Of a stretch of 64,000 nt of DNA, positions 9,743 through 19,787 are shown piece after piece. The stretch is from the NCBI RefSeq assembly GCF_009069125.1, contig NZ_CP042427.1:1-64000 (forward strand), in the 5' to 3' direction. The position numbers and the translations under genes were made by a program. The stretch's first letter is position 1, and every line of letters begins with the position of its first letter. Source of the stretch: Buchnera aphidicola (Aphis fabae). GTDB lineage: Bacteria; Pseudomonadota; Gammaproteobacteria; Enterobacterales; Enterobacteriaceae. The notes below the pieces were generated by a model. It saw only the letters and a list, made by a program, of their open reading frames with translations, was not told the origin of the DNA and did not search any database.

Positions 9743-10905
9743 TTAATTTTCCTTAGGTAAGGCTTGATTTTCACTTAACCGTAATTCAAAATCAATTCTT
9801 AATAAAATACAAATTGCTATTAAGTTAATGATTAAACTTGAACCTCCATAACTAATTAATGGTAAAGTTAACCCTTTAGTTGGCAAGATCCCGGTAACAG
9901 CTCCAATATTAATTAATGTTTGAAAACTAAACCATAAACCAATAGAGCAAGCTAAAAAACCTGAAAAAATTTGTTTTTTTTCTAAAGATTTTTGTCCAAT
10001 ATACATAGCTCGAAAAGAAATAATAAAAATAGTTAATAATATTAAAAAACAACCTATATATCCTAATTCTTCCCCTATAATAGAAAATATAAAATCACTA
10101 TGTGCTTCTGGTAAATAATTTAGTTTTTGTATTGAATTTCCTAAACCTTGTCCAAAAAAATGACCTCTTCCTAAAGCTATTAATGATTGCGTTAATTGAT
10201 ATCCATTACCAAATGGATCTTTCCAAGGATTCCAAAAAGATAATATTCTATTGATACGATATGGTTTAGTTAATATTAAGAATATTACTACTAATAATAC
10301 TAATAAAATAATTGAAAAAAATTGTTTTATTTTTGCGCCAGAAAGAAATAAAATTGATAAAGTAGTAAGAAACAAAACAACAACTGTTCCTAAGTCAGGT
10401 TCTGCTAATAAAAGAATTGATTGAATAGCGATAATGCTCATGGGTTTAAAAAATCCCCAAAACTTATTATGTACTTCTTTAATTTTTCTTGAAAGGTAAT
10501 TAGATATATAAAGAAAAGAAGAAATTTTGCATATTTCAGCAGGTTGTATATGTAATACTCCTATACTTATCCATCTATAAGACCCATGAACTGATTTTCC
10601 TATCAATAGTACAAAAATAAGCAATAAAGTTGAAAATATTAGTATAATATTGCTATTTTCTTTCCAAAAAACAACAGGTATTCGTAAAAAAACAAAAGAC
10701 AATAAAAATATTAAAATAAAATAAAATATTTCTCTTTTTGCAAAAAAAAAGGGATCTTTATACAAGCTTTGTCCTATAGGTATAGATGTAGATATTACCA
10801 TTATTAATCCGGTAATACATAAAGCTAAAGTTAACCATACTAGTAGTCTATCGTATAATATAATTTGTTTTTTTTTACTTTTTTTTATTTTTTTTTTAAG
10901 AACAT
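9743..10905 (-). CDS. ftsW: septal peptidoglycan polymerase FtsW, N-terminus in a second frame (A10 tract)
   Basis: SEDS-family glycosyltransferase that polymerises lipid II with FtsI at the septum. The open frame 9743-10801 (352 residues) begins at [11 protein letters not shown] and lacks the first membrane helix. Upstream in the same frame I read [19 protein letters not shown], matching E. coli FtsW MYDRTLLWLTFGLAAIGFI. The only sensible start is the ATG at 10905-10903, which overlaps the murD stop as TAATG with AAGGA about 11 bases upstream. From there the frame hits TAA after an A10 tract (plus-strand T 10888-10897). One more A gives a continuous 387-residue protein. Otherwise only the internal ATG at 10801 is usable. 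Confidence 0.9.
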
Positions 10906-12221
10906 TAACTTATTTCCTTTGATAATGTTATAAAAAGATCACCTCTTTCTTCAAAATTCTTAAATTGATCTTTACTACTACATCCTGGAGACAATAGGAC
11001 TATATCGCCTGATACTACTTCTTTAGAGATTAAAGTCATAGCATTTTTTAAATCTTGAATATAAATGGATTTTTTTTGACATATTTTTGATATATTTATA
11101 CCATCTTTTCCAAAACAATAAATTTTTATTTTTAATGTTTCTAAATATTTTTTTAAAATGCTAAAATCAGCAGATTTTTTATCTCCCCCTAATAATAATC
11201 TTATTGTTCCTTGAGTATTTATATTTTCTAGAGCTGCTTTCGTACTATTAACATTGGTAGATTTTGAATCATTAATCCAAGATATATTATTATGTTTATG
11301 TATTAATTGAAATCGATGTGGTAAATTTAAAAATCTACTAAGTTCTTTTTTAACTTCATTACGAGGAAAATTCATAGCATCTGAAATTGCTAATGATACT
11401 AAAGCATTTTCATAGTTTTGATATCCATATAGTGATGTTTTGGACGTATTAAGTATTTTTTCTTTTTTACAACATAAAAAAGTATTACCTTCAATATTAT
11501 TAAGATAATAATCGCTATCTTTTGTTCCAAAAGTAATATATTTTTTATTTTTATTTTTAAAAAAAATTTTTTTTTCTCGTGAATTTACTAAGCATATTTC
11601 TGAATTCTTGTAAACAGATAATTTCATTTTTTTATACTGTTTAAATCCTTTCGGATATCTATCTAAATGATCTTCATTAATATTAAGTACTACAGCTATT
11701 TTTGATTTTAAGCTAAATATATTTTCTAATTGAAAACTAGATAATTCTAGTATATATAGATCAGCGTTCTTTTCTAACATTTCTAATGCTGGAAATCCAA
11801 TATTTCCTCCTAAATAAACTTTATATCCTGATTTTTTTGCAATTTTTTTTACCATTGTAGCTACAGTGCTTTTTCCATTAGTTCCTGTAATAGAAATAAT
11901 TGGAGATTTTGCTTCTCTAGCAAACAATTCAATATCACTAATTATTTCAATACCTAATATTCGAGCTTCTATTAAAATTGGTTTAAAAGAAGATATTCCA
12001 GGACTAATAATAATTAAATCTGATTCTAAAATCCATGTTTTTTCTAAACTTCCTAATTTATATTGAATAATTTTAGGAATTTTATTTAAATAATCAGGTT
12101 TTTTAGCTTCATCAATTATTTTAGGAATTGCACCTCTTTTTAAAAAAAAATTAATACAAGATATACCAGTTAAACCTATACCTAAAATTAATATTTTTTT
12201 CTTTGAATACTTATATACCAT
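10905..12221 (-). CDS. murD: UDP-N-acetylmuramoyl-L-alanine--D-glutamate ligase
   Basis: 438 residues, the same as E. coli MurD. Adds D-Glu to UDP-MurNAc-L-Ala in the cytoplasm. The ATP loop [14 protein letters not shown] is near residue 110, with the [16 protein letters not shown] and WINDSKSTN motifs of the Mur ligase family and the C-terminal [12 protein letters not shown]. It overlaps mraY by 11 bases upstream, and its stop overlaps the proposed ftsW start by one base, so the three are translationally coupled. Several long A runs (9 bases) occur in frame. Confidence 0.98.
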   Translation of the reverse strand: MVYKYSKKKILILGIGLTGISCINFFLKRGAIPKIIDEAKKPDYLNKIPKIIQYKLGSLEKTWILESDLIIISPGISSFKPILIEARILGIEIISDIELFAREAKSPIISITGTNGKSTVATMVKKIAKKSGYKVYLGGNIGFPALEMLEKNADLYILELSSFQLENIFSLKSKIAVVLNINEDHLDRYPKGFKQYKKMKLSVYKNSEICLVNSREKKIFFKNKNKKYITFGTKDSDYYLNNIEGNTFLCCKKEKILNTSKTSLYGYQNYENALVSLAISDAMNFPRNEVKKELSRFLNLPHRFQLIHKHNNISWINDSKSTNVNSTKAALENINTQGTIRLLLGGDKKSADFSILKKYLETLKIKIYCFGKDGINISKICQKKSIYIQDLKNAMTLISKEVVSGDIVLLSPGCSSKDQFKNFEERGDLFITLSKEIS

Positions 12222-13287
12222 TATGTATCCTTAAAGATAACATGCCTATTAATAATAATATAAAAGATATTATCCAAAATCTAATAGTAATCAAAGGTTC
12301 TGATAATCCTTTTATTTCGTAATGATGATGAATTGGAGCCATTTTAAATATTCTTTTTTTTCTAATTTTAAAGTAGAGAATTTGTAATATTACAGATAGA
12401 GTTTCAAAAACAAAAACACCACCCATTATTAGCAATAATAATTCTTGATGTAATAATAGAGATATTATTCCTAATGCACCACCTAATGATAAAGATCCAA
12501 CATCTCCCATAAATATTTGAGCTGGATAAGTATTGAACCATAAAAATCCTAATCCAGAACCAATAATTGCTCCGCATAATACACTTAACTCATTTGATTG
12601 TTCTGAATAAGAAACATTTATATAATTACATAAATTAATATCAGAACTAAAAAAAGCAATTAAACCAAATCCAAATGATATAAGAATTATTGGCATAATA
12701 GCTAATCCATCTAATCCATCTGTTAAATTTACTCCATTGCTTGTACCTACAATAACAAAATAAGATAAAAATATATAAAAATAATTTATCTTTAAAGGTA
12801 TTGAAGTGTAGAAAGGAATTATTAGTTCAATAGAAGCACTATTTTCTTTTTTAGAATAGATGAGGTAAATAATTAATATAGCAATTATTGATAACCAAAA
12901 AAATTTATATAATATTTTTAATCCCGTTGAATTATTAAATTTAATTTTTTTATAATCATCTAATAACCCAATTAAACCATATCCTAATATAATAGCAAGA
13001 ACATACCAGATATATGTATTATTTAAATTACAGTAAAGAAGAGTAGATAAGCATATTGAAATAATAATAAATACTCCACCCATAGTAGGAGTATTATTTT
13101 TATTTAAATGTCCAATAGGTCCATCAGTTCTTATAATCTGAAATTTTTGTAATTTTTTAAAACAAGATATGATATATGGTCCAATAAACAAATTTATAAA
13201 AAAAGATGTTAATAAACTAAAAAGTATTCGGAAAGAAATAAAAGTAAATATTTTAAAATTTAAGTATTTATTAATTAAGAATATCAT
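12211..13287 (-). CDS. mraY: phospho-N-acetylmuramoyl-pentapeptide-transferase MraY
   Basis: 358 residues (E. coli 360), polytopic membrane protein with about ten hydrophobic segments. It moves phospho-MurNAc-pentapeptide to undecaprenyl phosphate, making lipid I. The signature blocks NNTPTMGG near residue 65, GLLDDYKK (catalytic Asp pair), the NLTDGLDGLA Asp motif and APIHHHYE near the C-terminus are intact. It overlaps the end of murF by 17 bases and the start of murD by 11. Its lipid substrate derives from UppS, encoded later in the window. Confidence 0.98.
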   Translation of the reverse strand: MIFLINKYLNFKIFTFISFRILFSLLTSFFINLFIGPYIISCFKKLQKFQIIRTDGPIGHLNKNNTPTMGGVFIIISICLSTLLYCNLNNTYIWYVLAIILGYGLIGLLDDYKKIKFNNSTGLKILYKFFWLSIIAILIIYLIYSKKENSASIELIIPFYTSIPLKINYFYIFLSYFVIVGTSNGVNLTDGLDGLAIMPIILISFGFGLIAFFSSDINLCNYINVSYSEQSNELSVLCGAIIGSGLGFLWFNTYPAQIFMGDVGSLSLGGALGIISLLLHQELLLLIMGGVFVFETLSVILQILYFKIRKKRIFKMAPIHHHYEIKGLSEPLITIRFWIISFILLLIGMLSLRIHNGI

Positions 13288-14652
13288 TTTTTTTATACTC
13301 TTTTATTAAATATTCTGTGATTTTTTCCATTTTCATATGACGTGAACCTTTGATCAAAATTGTACTTTTATTCTGTTTTAAAATCGTTTCTTTTAATTTT
13401 TTATTTAATATATGTTTATTTTTTTCTGAAAAATGTTTTCCATTTTTACATATTTTAAAAATTTCATGACTATATTTTCCAAAACTAAAAATATGATTAA
13501 TATTTGATATATTAGCAATATTTCCTATAATTTTATGGTATAAAATACTTTTTTCACCTAATTCTGCCATATCTCCTATAACTAATATTTTATAACCTGG
13601 CATTTTTTCTAAAATTTTAATCGCTATAATCATAGAAGCAACGTTTGAGTTATACGTATCGTTGATTAAAATTGTATTTTTACTTAATTTAATAGGTTCT
13701 AATCGTCCTGGTATAATAGGAGCTTCTAATAATCCAACTTGAATTTGTTTTAGTGGTATATGAACAGCAAATGAAAGAGCACTAGCAGCTAAGGCATTAG
13801 ATATACTTTGATAACCTAGATAGGGTAATACAATATTTATTGTACCAGATGGTGTATGCATAGTAAAACATGTTTGATTTGCATGAATTTTAATGTTAGT
13901 AGCAAAAAAATCACTTTCTTTTTTTTTTTAATAGAAAAATAAAATATTTTTTTATTTTTAATTTTTTTTGTCCATTGTGAAAGATGATGACTATCTAAAT
14001 TAATAATAACTGTACCTTTATTTTTTAAATAAGATAGTATTTCTGATTTTTCTTTTGATATTCCTAATAATGATTTAAATCCTTCTAAATGTGAATAATA
14101 AATATTATTTATTAATGCGATATTTGGTTGGGTAATTTTTGAAATATAATCAATTTCACCTGGATTGTTAGTTCCTAATTCAACTACTGCATATTTATCT
14201 GTTTTTTTTAATTTTAATAAAGTAATAGGAACACCTATATGATTATTTTGATTATTAATAGTATATATTATATTATGTTTTTTTTTGAGTATAGAAGCAG
14301 TCATTTCTTTTACTGAAGTTTTTCCACAAGATCCAGTAATAGCTAATATTTTTGGATTGATTATATTACGAAGACAAGCGGCAATTTGTCCTAAAGCAAT
14401 AGTGGTGTCTTCAACTATAATATAAGAAATACAAGATATTATTTTTCTATTAGTGATAATTGCCGAACATCCTTTTTTGATAGCTTCTTTGATAAAAAAA
14501 TGTGCATCAAATTGTTTACCTTTTAATGCAATGAATAAAGTATTTGGTATTATTTCTTTAGTATTTATGCTAATATTATTGATTATAATATTTTTACCAA
14601 ATAATAAACCATTTGTAATATTCGCAATCTTTTTCAACGACATAGGAATCAT
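13271..14652 (-). CDS. murF: UDP-MurNAc-tripeptide--D-Ala-D-Ala ligase, interrupted by a -1 frameshift in an A11 tract
   Basis: Two frames make one MurF. The 5' frame from ATG 14652 encodes the N-terminal domain and the ATP loop AITGSCGKTSV (residues 105-115). It then reaches an A11 tract (plus-strand T 13919-13929) after YFSIKKK and runs out of frame to a stop at 13837. The 3' frame continues as ESDFFATN...QTCFTMHTPSG and carries LINDTYNSN and LIKGSRHMKME. Twelve A would join them into 460 residues (E. coli 452). MurF adds D-Ala-D-Ala, completing the UDP-MurNAc pentapeptide. It overlaps murE and mraY. Same pattern as murC. Confidence 0.92.
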
Positions 14653-16142
14653 GTTGTTTTTTCCAATAAATGTGATACTATTTCCTGATCTGAATGGTAA
14701 ATATATTGATCTCCAATTATTTGATAGTTTTCATGTCCTTTACCAGCAATAAAAATTATATCATTAATATTTGATTGAAAAAAAACATAAGAAATAGCTT
14801 TTTTTCTATTTGGAATAATTATTATTTTTTCTTTATTTAAACATCCATTCAGAATATCTTTGATAATTTTATTTTGGTTTTCATTTCTTGGATTATCATT
14901 AGTGATAACGATTTTATCTGCTATACTTTCTGCAATTCTCCCCATTATAGGACGTTTTTTTTTATCTCTATCTCCTCCACATCCAAATATACACCATATT
15001 TTTTTTTGTGAATATTGTAATTTAATAGCATTTAATGATTGTTCTAACGCATCAGGAGTATGAGCATAATCTATAATACAAATTGGCTGTCTAATAAAAT
15101 CAAATTTTTGCATTCTTCCATATATTGGGGCAAGTTGAATAGATGTTTTAATAAGGTCGGATAATTTATGATTCATTTCTAACATACATGCCAGCGCTAA
15201 TAATAAATTTTCTATATTAAATTTTCCTATTAAAAAAGTAGATAAAATTCCATTGCCCCAACTAGATTCAAATTTTACATCAGTTTTTTCATTATAAATT
15301 TTAATATAAATAGCATTTATCCATTTTTTGGAATATTTTTTTTGTTTATGGTCTTGAATTGTAACTGCAATTGTGTATTTATTAGAAAAATTTTTTAACC
15401 AATTTTTTGCATATTTATCATTAGCATTTAATATTATTTTTTTAACTTGATGATCCGTAAAAAGTGAACGTTTAGCTAATTCATATTGTTTCATATTTTC
15501 GTGATAATCTAAATGGTCTTGTGTTAAATTAGTAAAGATTGCAGCATGAAAAAAAACATTTTTAACACGATTTTGAACTAAACCATGGGAAGAAACTTCT
15601 ATAGTAACTAATTTAACTTTATTTGATACTGAATGTAAAAATGATTGTATATCGACAGCTGATGAAGTTGTATTATTTGTAGGTTTTAATGATTTATAAA
15701 GCCCATTTCCAAGAGTTCCCATTGTTGCAATTTTTTTCCCTAATAATTCACTCCATTGGTTAATTAGTTGTGTGACTGTGGTTTTTCCATTTGTTCCAGT
15801 AATTCCAATTACTTTTATTTTTTTGCTTGGTTTGTTATAAAATCTTTCAGCTAACTTTGAAAGGTTTTCAGATAGTTGAAAAAAAGATATTATAGGAGTG
15901 TTATTAATATAATGTATTTCTCCATGTTCTTTTTTTTTCTTTGTTTCAGATAATACTGCTACTACTTTTTTAGAGATTGCTTCAAAAATAAAATCATGTC
16001 CATCTTTTTTTTCACCTTTTATAGCGATAAAAATATCTTTAGATTTTAATTTTCTACTATCTAGTACTATATTATTGATATTTTTTTTTGGAAGATTTTT
16101 AATCCAAGGTAATAAAAAATATTTTAAGTTATTTTGTTTCAT
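14649..16142 (-). CDS. murE: UDP-MurNAc-L-Ala-D-Glu--meso-diaminopimelate ligase
   Basis: 497 residues (E. coli 495). Adds meso-diaminopimelate as the third residue of the stem peptide. The ATP loop GITGTNGKTTVTQ is near residue 115, TTSSAVDIQ and TNLTQDHLDYH follow, and the diaminopimelate-specificity motif DNPR is visible in TNDNPRNE near residue 415. That motif separates it from lysine-adding MurE and links it to DapD, encoded at 24528. It overlaps murF by 4 bases and follows ftsI by 30. Confidence 0.98.
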   Translation of the reverse strand: MKQNNLKYFLLPWIKNLPKKNINNIVLDSRKLKSKDIFIAIKGEKKDGHDFIFEAISKKVVAVLSETKKKKEHGEIHYINNTPIISFFQLSENLSKLAERFYNKPSKKIKVIGITGTNGKTTVTQLINQWSELLGKKIATMGTLGNGLYKSLKPTNNTTSSAVDIQSFLHSVSNKVKLVTIEVSSHGLVQNRVKNVFFHAAIFTNLTQDHLDYHENMKQYELAKRSLFTDHQVKKIILNANDKYAKNWLKNFSNKYTIAVTIQDHKQKKYSKKWINAIYIKIYNEKTDVKFESSWGNGILSTFLIGKFNIENLLLALACMLEMNHKLSDLIKTSIQLAPIYGRMQKFDFIRQPICIIDYAHTPDALEQSLNAIKLQYSQKKIWCIFGCGGDRDKKKRPIMGRIAESIADKIVITNDNPRNENQNKIIKDILNGCLNKEKIIIIPNRKKAISYVFFQSNINDIIFIAGKGHENYQIIGDQYIYHSDQEIVSHLLEKTT

Positions 16143-16172
16143 TAAATTTTATTTAAATTTATTACTATGATT

Positions 16173-17885
16173 TTATAAGTTATCTGGTTGAATTTTCATT
16201 TTTTTTAGCACTAATGTCATTATCTTGCTAAAAATTGGAGCAGAAACTGCCCCTCCATAATATGCATTTCCTTTGGGGTTATCAATTACAATTATTAAAG
16301 AAAATTTTGGGTTTCTAGCAGGAGCAACACCTGCAGTATAAGCTATATATTTTTTAATATAATATCCATGAGTACCGACTTTTTTCGCTGTTCCTGTTTT
16401 AATAGCAATTCGATATTTTTTTACGTCTGATTGATTTTCACTTGTACTTGGTTGAACAGTTTTTTCCATCATATTAAGTACTTTTTTGACATATTTTTGA
16501 GGAAATATTCTTTTTTCGTATAATGGATGATTGATTTTAACAATAGAAAGTGGTCTATAAATTCCATAACTTCCAATAGTTGTATATAATCTAGCTAATT
16601 GAAGTGGTGTTACCATTAGTCCATATCCGAAAGAAAAAGTTGCTTTTTCTAAATTTGATAATACTTTCTTTTTAGGTAAAAATCCTTTTTGTTCTCCGAT
16701 TAATCCTAAGTTAGTTGGTTGACCTAATCCAAATTTTAAATATGTATTAATTAGATCTTTACTCTCCATAGAAAGTGCAATTTTTGATACTCCAACATTG
16801 CTAGATTTTTGTAATATTCCTTTAATATTTAATGCTTCATGATATGAAACGTCTTTAATTTGATGTTTTTTAATAAAAAAAGGTTTTGTATTTATTATTG
16901 AATTTTGTTTAATAAGTCCTTGTTTTAAGGCTTCCATAATAACTATAGGTTTAACGGTAGAACCTGGTTCAAAAACATCTGTAATAGCTCTATTCCGAAA
17001 ATTTTTTGAAACTATATATTGTTTTTCATTTGGATTATATGCAGGGCTAGTAGCCATTGACAATATTTCTCCAGTTTTAATATCAATTAAAACAGCAATT
17101 CCAAAATCTGCTTTATTTTTATTTACACCTTCAGATAATTGTTGATAAGTGATAGTTTGAAGTTCTTTATTAATACTTAATATTAAATTTTTAGAACTAG
17201 ATTTTTTAATTAAAGATTCATTTTCAACTACATGACCTTGGTTATCTTTTCTTATTTTTCTTTTACCTGGTTTACCCGTTAAGTAGTTATTAAAACTTTT
17301 TTCAACACCTTCAATTCCTTCATCATCTATATTATTAAATCCAATAAGTTGTGCAGCAATTTTACCAGAAGGATAATAACGTTTTGCTTCTTCTGTTAAA
17401 TAAATACCAGGTAGTTTTAGAGCTTTAATATATTCACCAAGTTCAGGCGCAATTTGACGTGCTAAATAAATAAATTTTAAATTTTTATCAAAATTGACAT
17501 GAAAAATAATTTTCTTTAATGGAATTGAAAGAATATTAGATAATGCTTGCCATCTTATATTATTTTCAATATCTATATCATTTTGATGTATCATACTAGG
17601 ATCTATAAAAACTGCATTTACTGGAACAGTAACAGCTAATGGGTATCCAAGACGATCATTAATAATTCCTCTAGTATTTATGACAGGTTGTATTCTTAAC
17701 GTTCTACGATCTCCTTCATATGATAGTTTTTTAGAATCAATAACTTGAAGAAATATTATACGTAATGTTAAGATAATCAAAAATGAAAAAACAATAATAC
17801 ATAATGCTATAAAACGCCAGTTTATATAAATTGTTTTTCTTGTTTTTTTTTCTTTAAATAATTTTATTTTTTTTTTGGTATGCAT
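16173..17885 (-). CDS. ftsI: septal peptidoglycan transpeptidase FtsI (PBP3)
   Basis: 570 residues (E. coli 588). Class B penicillin-binding protein that cross-links septal peptidoglycan with FtsW. It has a cytoplasmic basic start, one membrane helix at about residues 25-47, a non-catalytic pedestal region and a transpeptidase domain. The active-site motifs are present: STVK in [11 protein letters not shown] in KSSNVG and KTG in IKTGTAKK. Codons 4-7 contain an in-frame A10 tract (plus-strand T 17867-17876), so slippage here would disrupt rather than rescue. Confidence 0.97.
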   Translation of the reverse strand: MHTKKKIKLFKEKKTRKTIYINWRFIALCIIVFSFLIILTLRIIFLQVIDSKKLSYEGDRRTLRIQPVINTRGIINDRLGYPLAVTVPVNAVFIDPSMIHQNDIDIENNIRWQALSNILSIPLKKIIFHVNFDKNLKFIYLARQIAPELGEYIKALKLPGIYLTEEAKRYYPSGKIAAQLIGFNNIDDEGIEGVEKSFNNYLTGKPGKRKIRKDNQGHVVENESLIKKSSSKNLILSINKELQTITYQQLSEGVNKNKADFGIAVLIDIKTGEILSMATSPAYNPNEKQYIVSKNFRNRAITDVFEPGSTVKPIVIMEALKQGLIKQNSIINTKPFFIKKHQIKDVSYHEALNIKGILQKSSNVGVSKIALSMESKDLINTYLKFGLGQPTNLGLIGEQKGFLPKKKVLSNLEKATFSFGYGLMVTPLQLARLYTTIGSYGIYRPLSIVKINHPLYEKRIFPQKYVKKVLNMMEKTVQPSTSENQSDVKKYRIAIKTGTAKKVGTHGYYIKKYIAYTAGVAPARNPKFSLIIVIDNPKGNAYYGGAVSAPIFSKIMTLVLKKMKIQPDNL

Positions 17886-17982
17886 TTTATAATTATCTTG
17901 TTTTTCTCGATTTTTAAAAAAAATTAATGTAATTTATATTTTATTAAAATAGTTATTAATTTAAAATAATTAAATATTTAAA

Positions 17983-18228
17983 TTAATCAATTGGAGGCAT
18001 AGCAAGCGTATTTTTTTCAATAATTAAGTTTCTCCATTCATCATTTTTTTTTTTTTCTATACGTAATTTTTCTTCTTGAGCAATTAACATTCGGGTTTTA
18101 TAGACTATAATTACGATAGAGTTAGCAGATAATATTATTGCAAATAATAAAATCAAATGTATTTTCCCAAATAAAATGAAATCATTTTTAATAATATTTG
18201 GTAGATCATAATGTTGTTTCTTATTCAT
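17983..18228 (-). CDS. ftsL: cell division protein FtsL, shortened at the C-terminus
   Basis: 81 residues against 121 in E. coli. Small bitopic septal protein that works with FtsB and FtsQ to activate FtsW/FtsI. The cytoplasmic segment ([18 protein letters not shown]), the membrane helix at about residues 24-43 and the start of the periplasmic coil ([13 protein letters not shown]) match E. coli FtsL. It then ends in AMPPID, about 40 residues early; none of the three frames downstream continues the family. An in-frame A13 tract (plus-strand T 18044-18056) lies in the coil region. It overlaps rsmH by 8 bases. FtsL is poorly conserved, so position supports the call. Confidence 0.88.
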   Translation of the reverse strand: MNKKQHYDLPNIIKNDFILFGKIHLILLFAIILSANSIVIIVYKTRMLIAQEEKLRIEKKKNDEWRNLIIEKNTLAMPPID

Positions 18229-19165
18229 ATTTTTTTAATTCTGCTGTACGTAGTATAGAACTCCGAGATCTAGAATTTTTTTGGATTTCTTCATCAGTTG
18301 GAAATAACCGATTTATAATTTTTAATTTACATAATTTAAGTTTTTCTATTTCTTTTTCTGTTATAGGCATTCCATATGGAATTTGTGCTTTCATACTATG
18401 TTTTATCATAAATTTTTTAATTATTCTATCTTCTAATGAATGAAAACTAATTACAGTAATACGTCCTCCTGGTTTTAATATTGTTAATACGTCTTCTAAT
18501 GCATTTTTTATTTCTTCTAATTCTTGATTAATATAAATTCTAATTGCTTGAAAAGTTCGTCTAGCTGGATGTTTAAATATATTTTTGATTGGTATTGCTT
18601 TTTTTATAACATTTACTAATTCTAAAGTTTCTTTTATTTTTTTTTTTCTATTGTAATCTTTTATTGCATATGCAATTTTTTTTGCAAAACGTTCTTCTCC
18701 AAATGTTTTTAAAACAAAAATAATTTTTTTAATATCGCTTTTAAAAATCCAATCTGAAGCTGTAATTCCACAAGTTTGATTCATTCTCATATCTAGAGGT
18801 CCATTTCGTTTAAATGAAAAACCTCTTTTATAATCTTCTATTTGTAATGAAGATACTCCCAAATCAAATAATATTCCGTCTACCTTTCCAATAATTTTTT
18901 TAGATTTAGCATAATTTAAAATTTTTGAAAAGTTATCATGAGTTATACAAAAACGTTTGTCTTTAATTTTTTTTCCTATTAGTACAGAATTTAAATCTTT
19001 ATCAATTGCATATAATTTTCCATCTTTACCTAATTTTTTTAGAATTTCAATAGAATGCCCACCCATTCCAAATGTACTATCGATATAAATACCATTTTTT
19101 TGAATTTTCAAGGAGTCAATTAATTCTTTTGTCATTACAGGAATGTGTTTTATGTTTTGATTCAT
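18221..19165 (-). CDS. rsmH: 16S rRNA (cytosine-1402-N4) methyltransferase RsmH
   Basis: Formerly mraW or yabC, the usual first gene of the dcw cluster. The SAM-binding motif [44 protein letters not shown] and the C-terminal [10 protein letters not shown] block match the family. I place the start at ATG 19165 ([11 protein letters not shown]), giving 314 residues as in E. coli (313). The longer frame from 19207 adds 14 residues and would start inside a transcription-terminator-like hairpin. It methylates N4 of C1402 in the decoding centre of 16S rRNA. Confidence 0.95.
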   Translation of the reverse strand: MNQNIKHIPVMTKELIDSLKIQKNGIYIDSTFGMGGHSIEILKKLGKDGKLYAIDKDLNSVLIGKKIKDKRFCITHDNFSKILNYAKSKKIIGKVDGILFDLGVSSLQIEDYKRGFSFKRNGPLDMRMNQTCGITASDWIFKSDIKKIIFVLKTFGEERFAKKIAYAIKDYNRKKKIKETLELVNVIKKAIPIKNIFKHPARRTFQAIRIYINQELEEIKNALEDVLTILKPGGRITVISFHSLEDRIIKKFMIKHSMKAQIPYGMPITEKEIEKLKLCKLKIINRLFPTDEEIQKNSRSRSSILRTAELKKYE

Positions 19166-19195
19166 ATTGGAATTTTTATGATATAAATGAAAAAG

Positions 19196-19231
19196 AAACA
19201 TGGTCATCTATATTTTAAAATGGCCATGTTT
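19196..19231 (-). terminator. hairpin followed by a U run downstream of ilvIH
   Basis: AAACATGGTCAT (19196-19207) pairs with ATGGCCATGTTT (19220-19231), 12 bases with one mismatch that would be a G-U pair in RNA, around a 12-base loop. Read on the minus strand the stem follows the ilvH stop (19306) by about 75 bases and is followed by CTTTTTC. It fits a rho-independent terminator for ilvI-ilvH placed just before rsmH, and argues against an rsmH start at 19207. Confidence 0.6.
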
Positions 19232-19305
19232 AATAAATAATAAAATTTTTTAAATATATTTTTAGTTTTTATTTTAAAAGCGTTTATAAATATATTCTAT
19301 TTAAT

Positions 19306-19779
19306 TTATCCCCGAGAAATTCCTACTATTCCAGAACGAGTCATCTCAATAATTTCAGATATATTTCTAATTATTTTAAGAAAAGAATCTAATTTTTTTG
19401 TAGTTCCTGAAAGTTGTAATACATATGTTGTAGATGTAATATCTACAATTTGTCCTCGAAAAACTTCAGTAATATGTTTAATATCATTTTTACAATTATT
19501 TGTTTGTACTTTTAATAACATAATTTCACGTTCTATATGAGATATTTGTTCAATTTTAATAACTCTTAGGACATCAATTAATTTATGTAGTTGTTTTTCA
19601 ATTTGTTCAATCGATTTTTCATTTCCTACTGTTTGTATAGTCATTTTTGACAAAGAAGGATCTTCTGTAGGTGCAACTGTAACTGTTTCTATGTTGTAGC
19701 CTCTTTGTGCAAAGAGACCTATTACACGTGATAATGCACCTGATTCATTTTCTAAGAGAATAGATAAAATTCTTCGCAT
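19306..19779 (-). CDS. ilvH: acetolactate synthase III, small regulatory subunit
   Basis: 157 residues from ATG 19779 ([19 protein letters not shown]), matching the E. coli IlvH start. A longer frame to 19815 would overlap the end of ilvI and is not needed. The N-terminal ACT domain with [18 protein letters not shown] mediates feedback by branched-chain amino acids and activates the catalytic subunit. The E. coli tail DKIMR is missing; the protein ends GISRG. It starts 8 bases after the ilvI stop, so the two are translated from one message. It works in valine, leucine and isoleucine synthesis for the aphid. Confidence 0.96.
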   Translation of the reverse strand: MRRILSILLENESGALSRVIGLFAQRGYNIETVTVAPTEDPSLSKMTIQTVGNEKSIEQIEKQLHKLIDVLRVIKIEQISHIEREIMLLKVQTNNCKNDIKHITEVFRGQIVDITSTTYVLQLSGTTKKLDSFLKIIRNISEIIEMTRSGIVGISRG

Positions 19780-19787
19780 ATTTTTTA

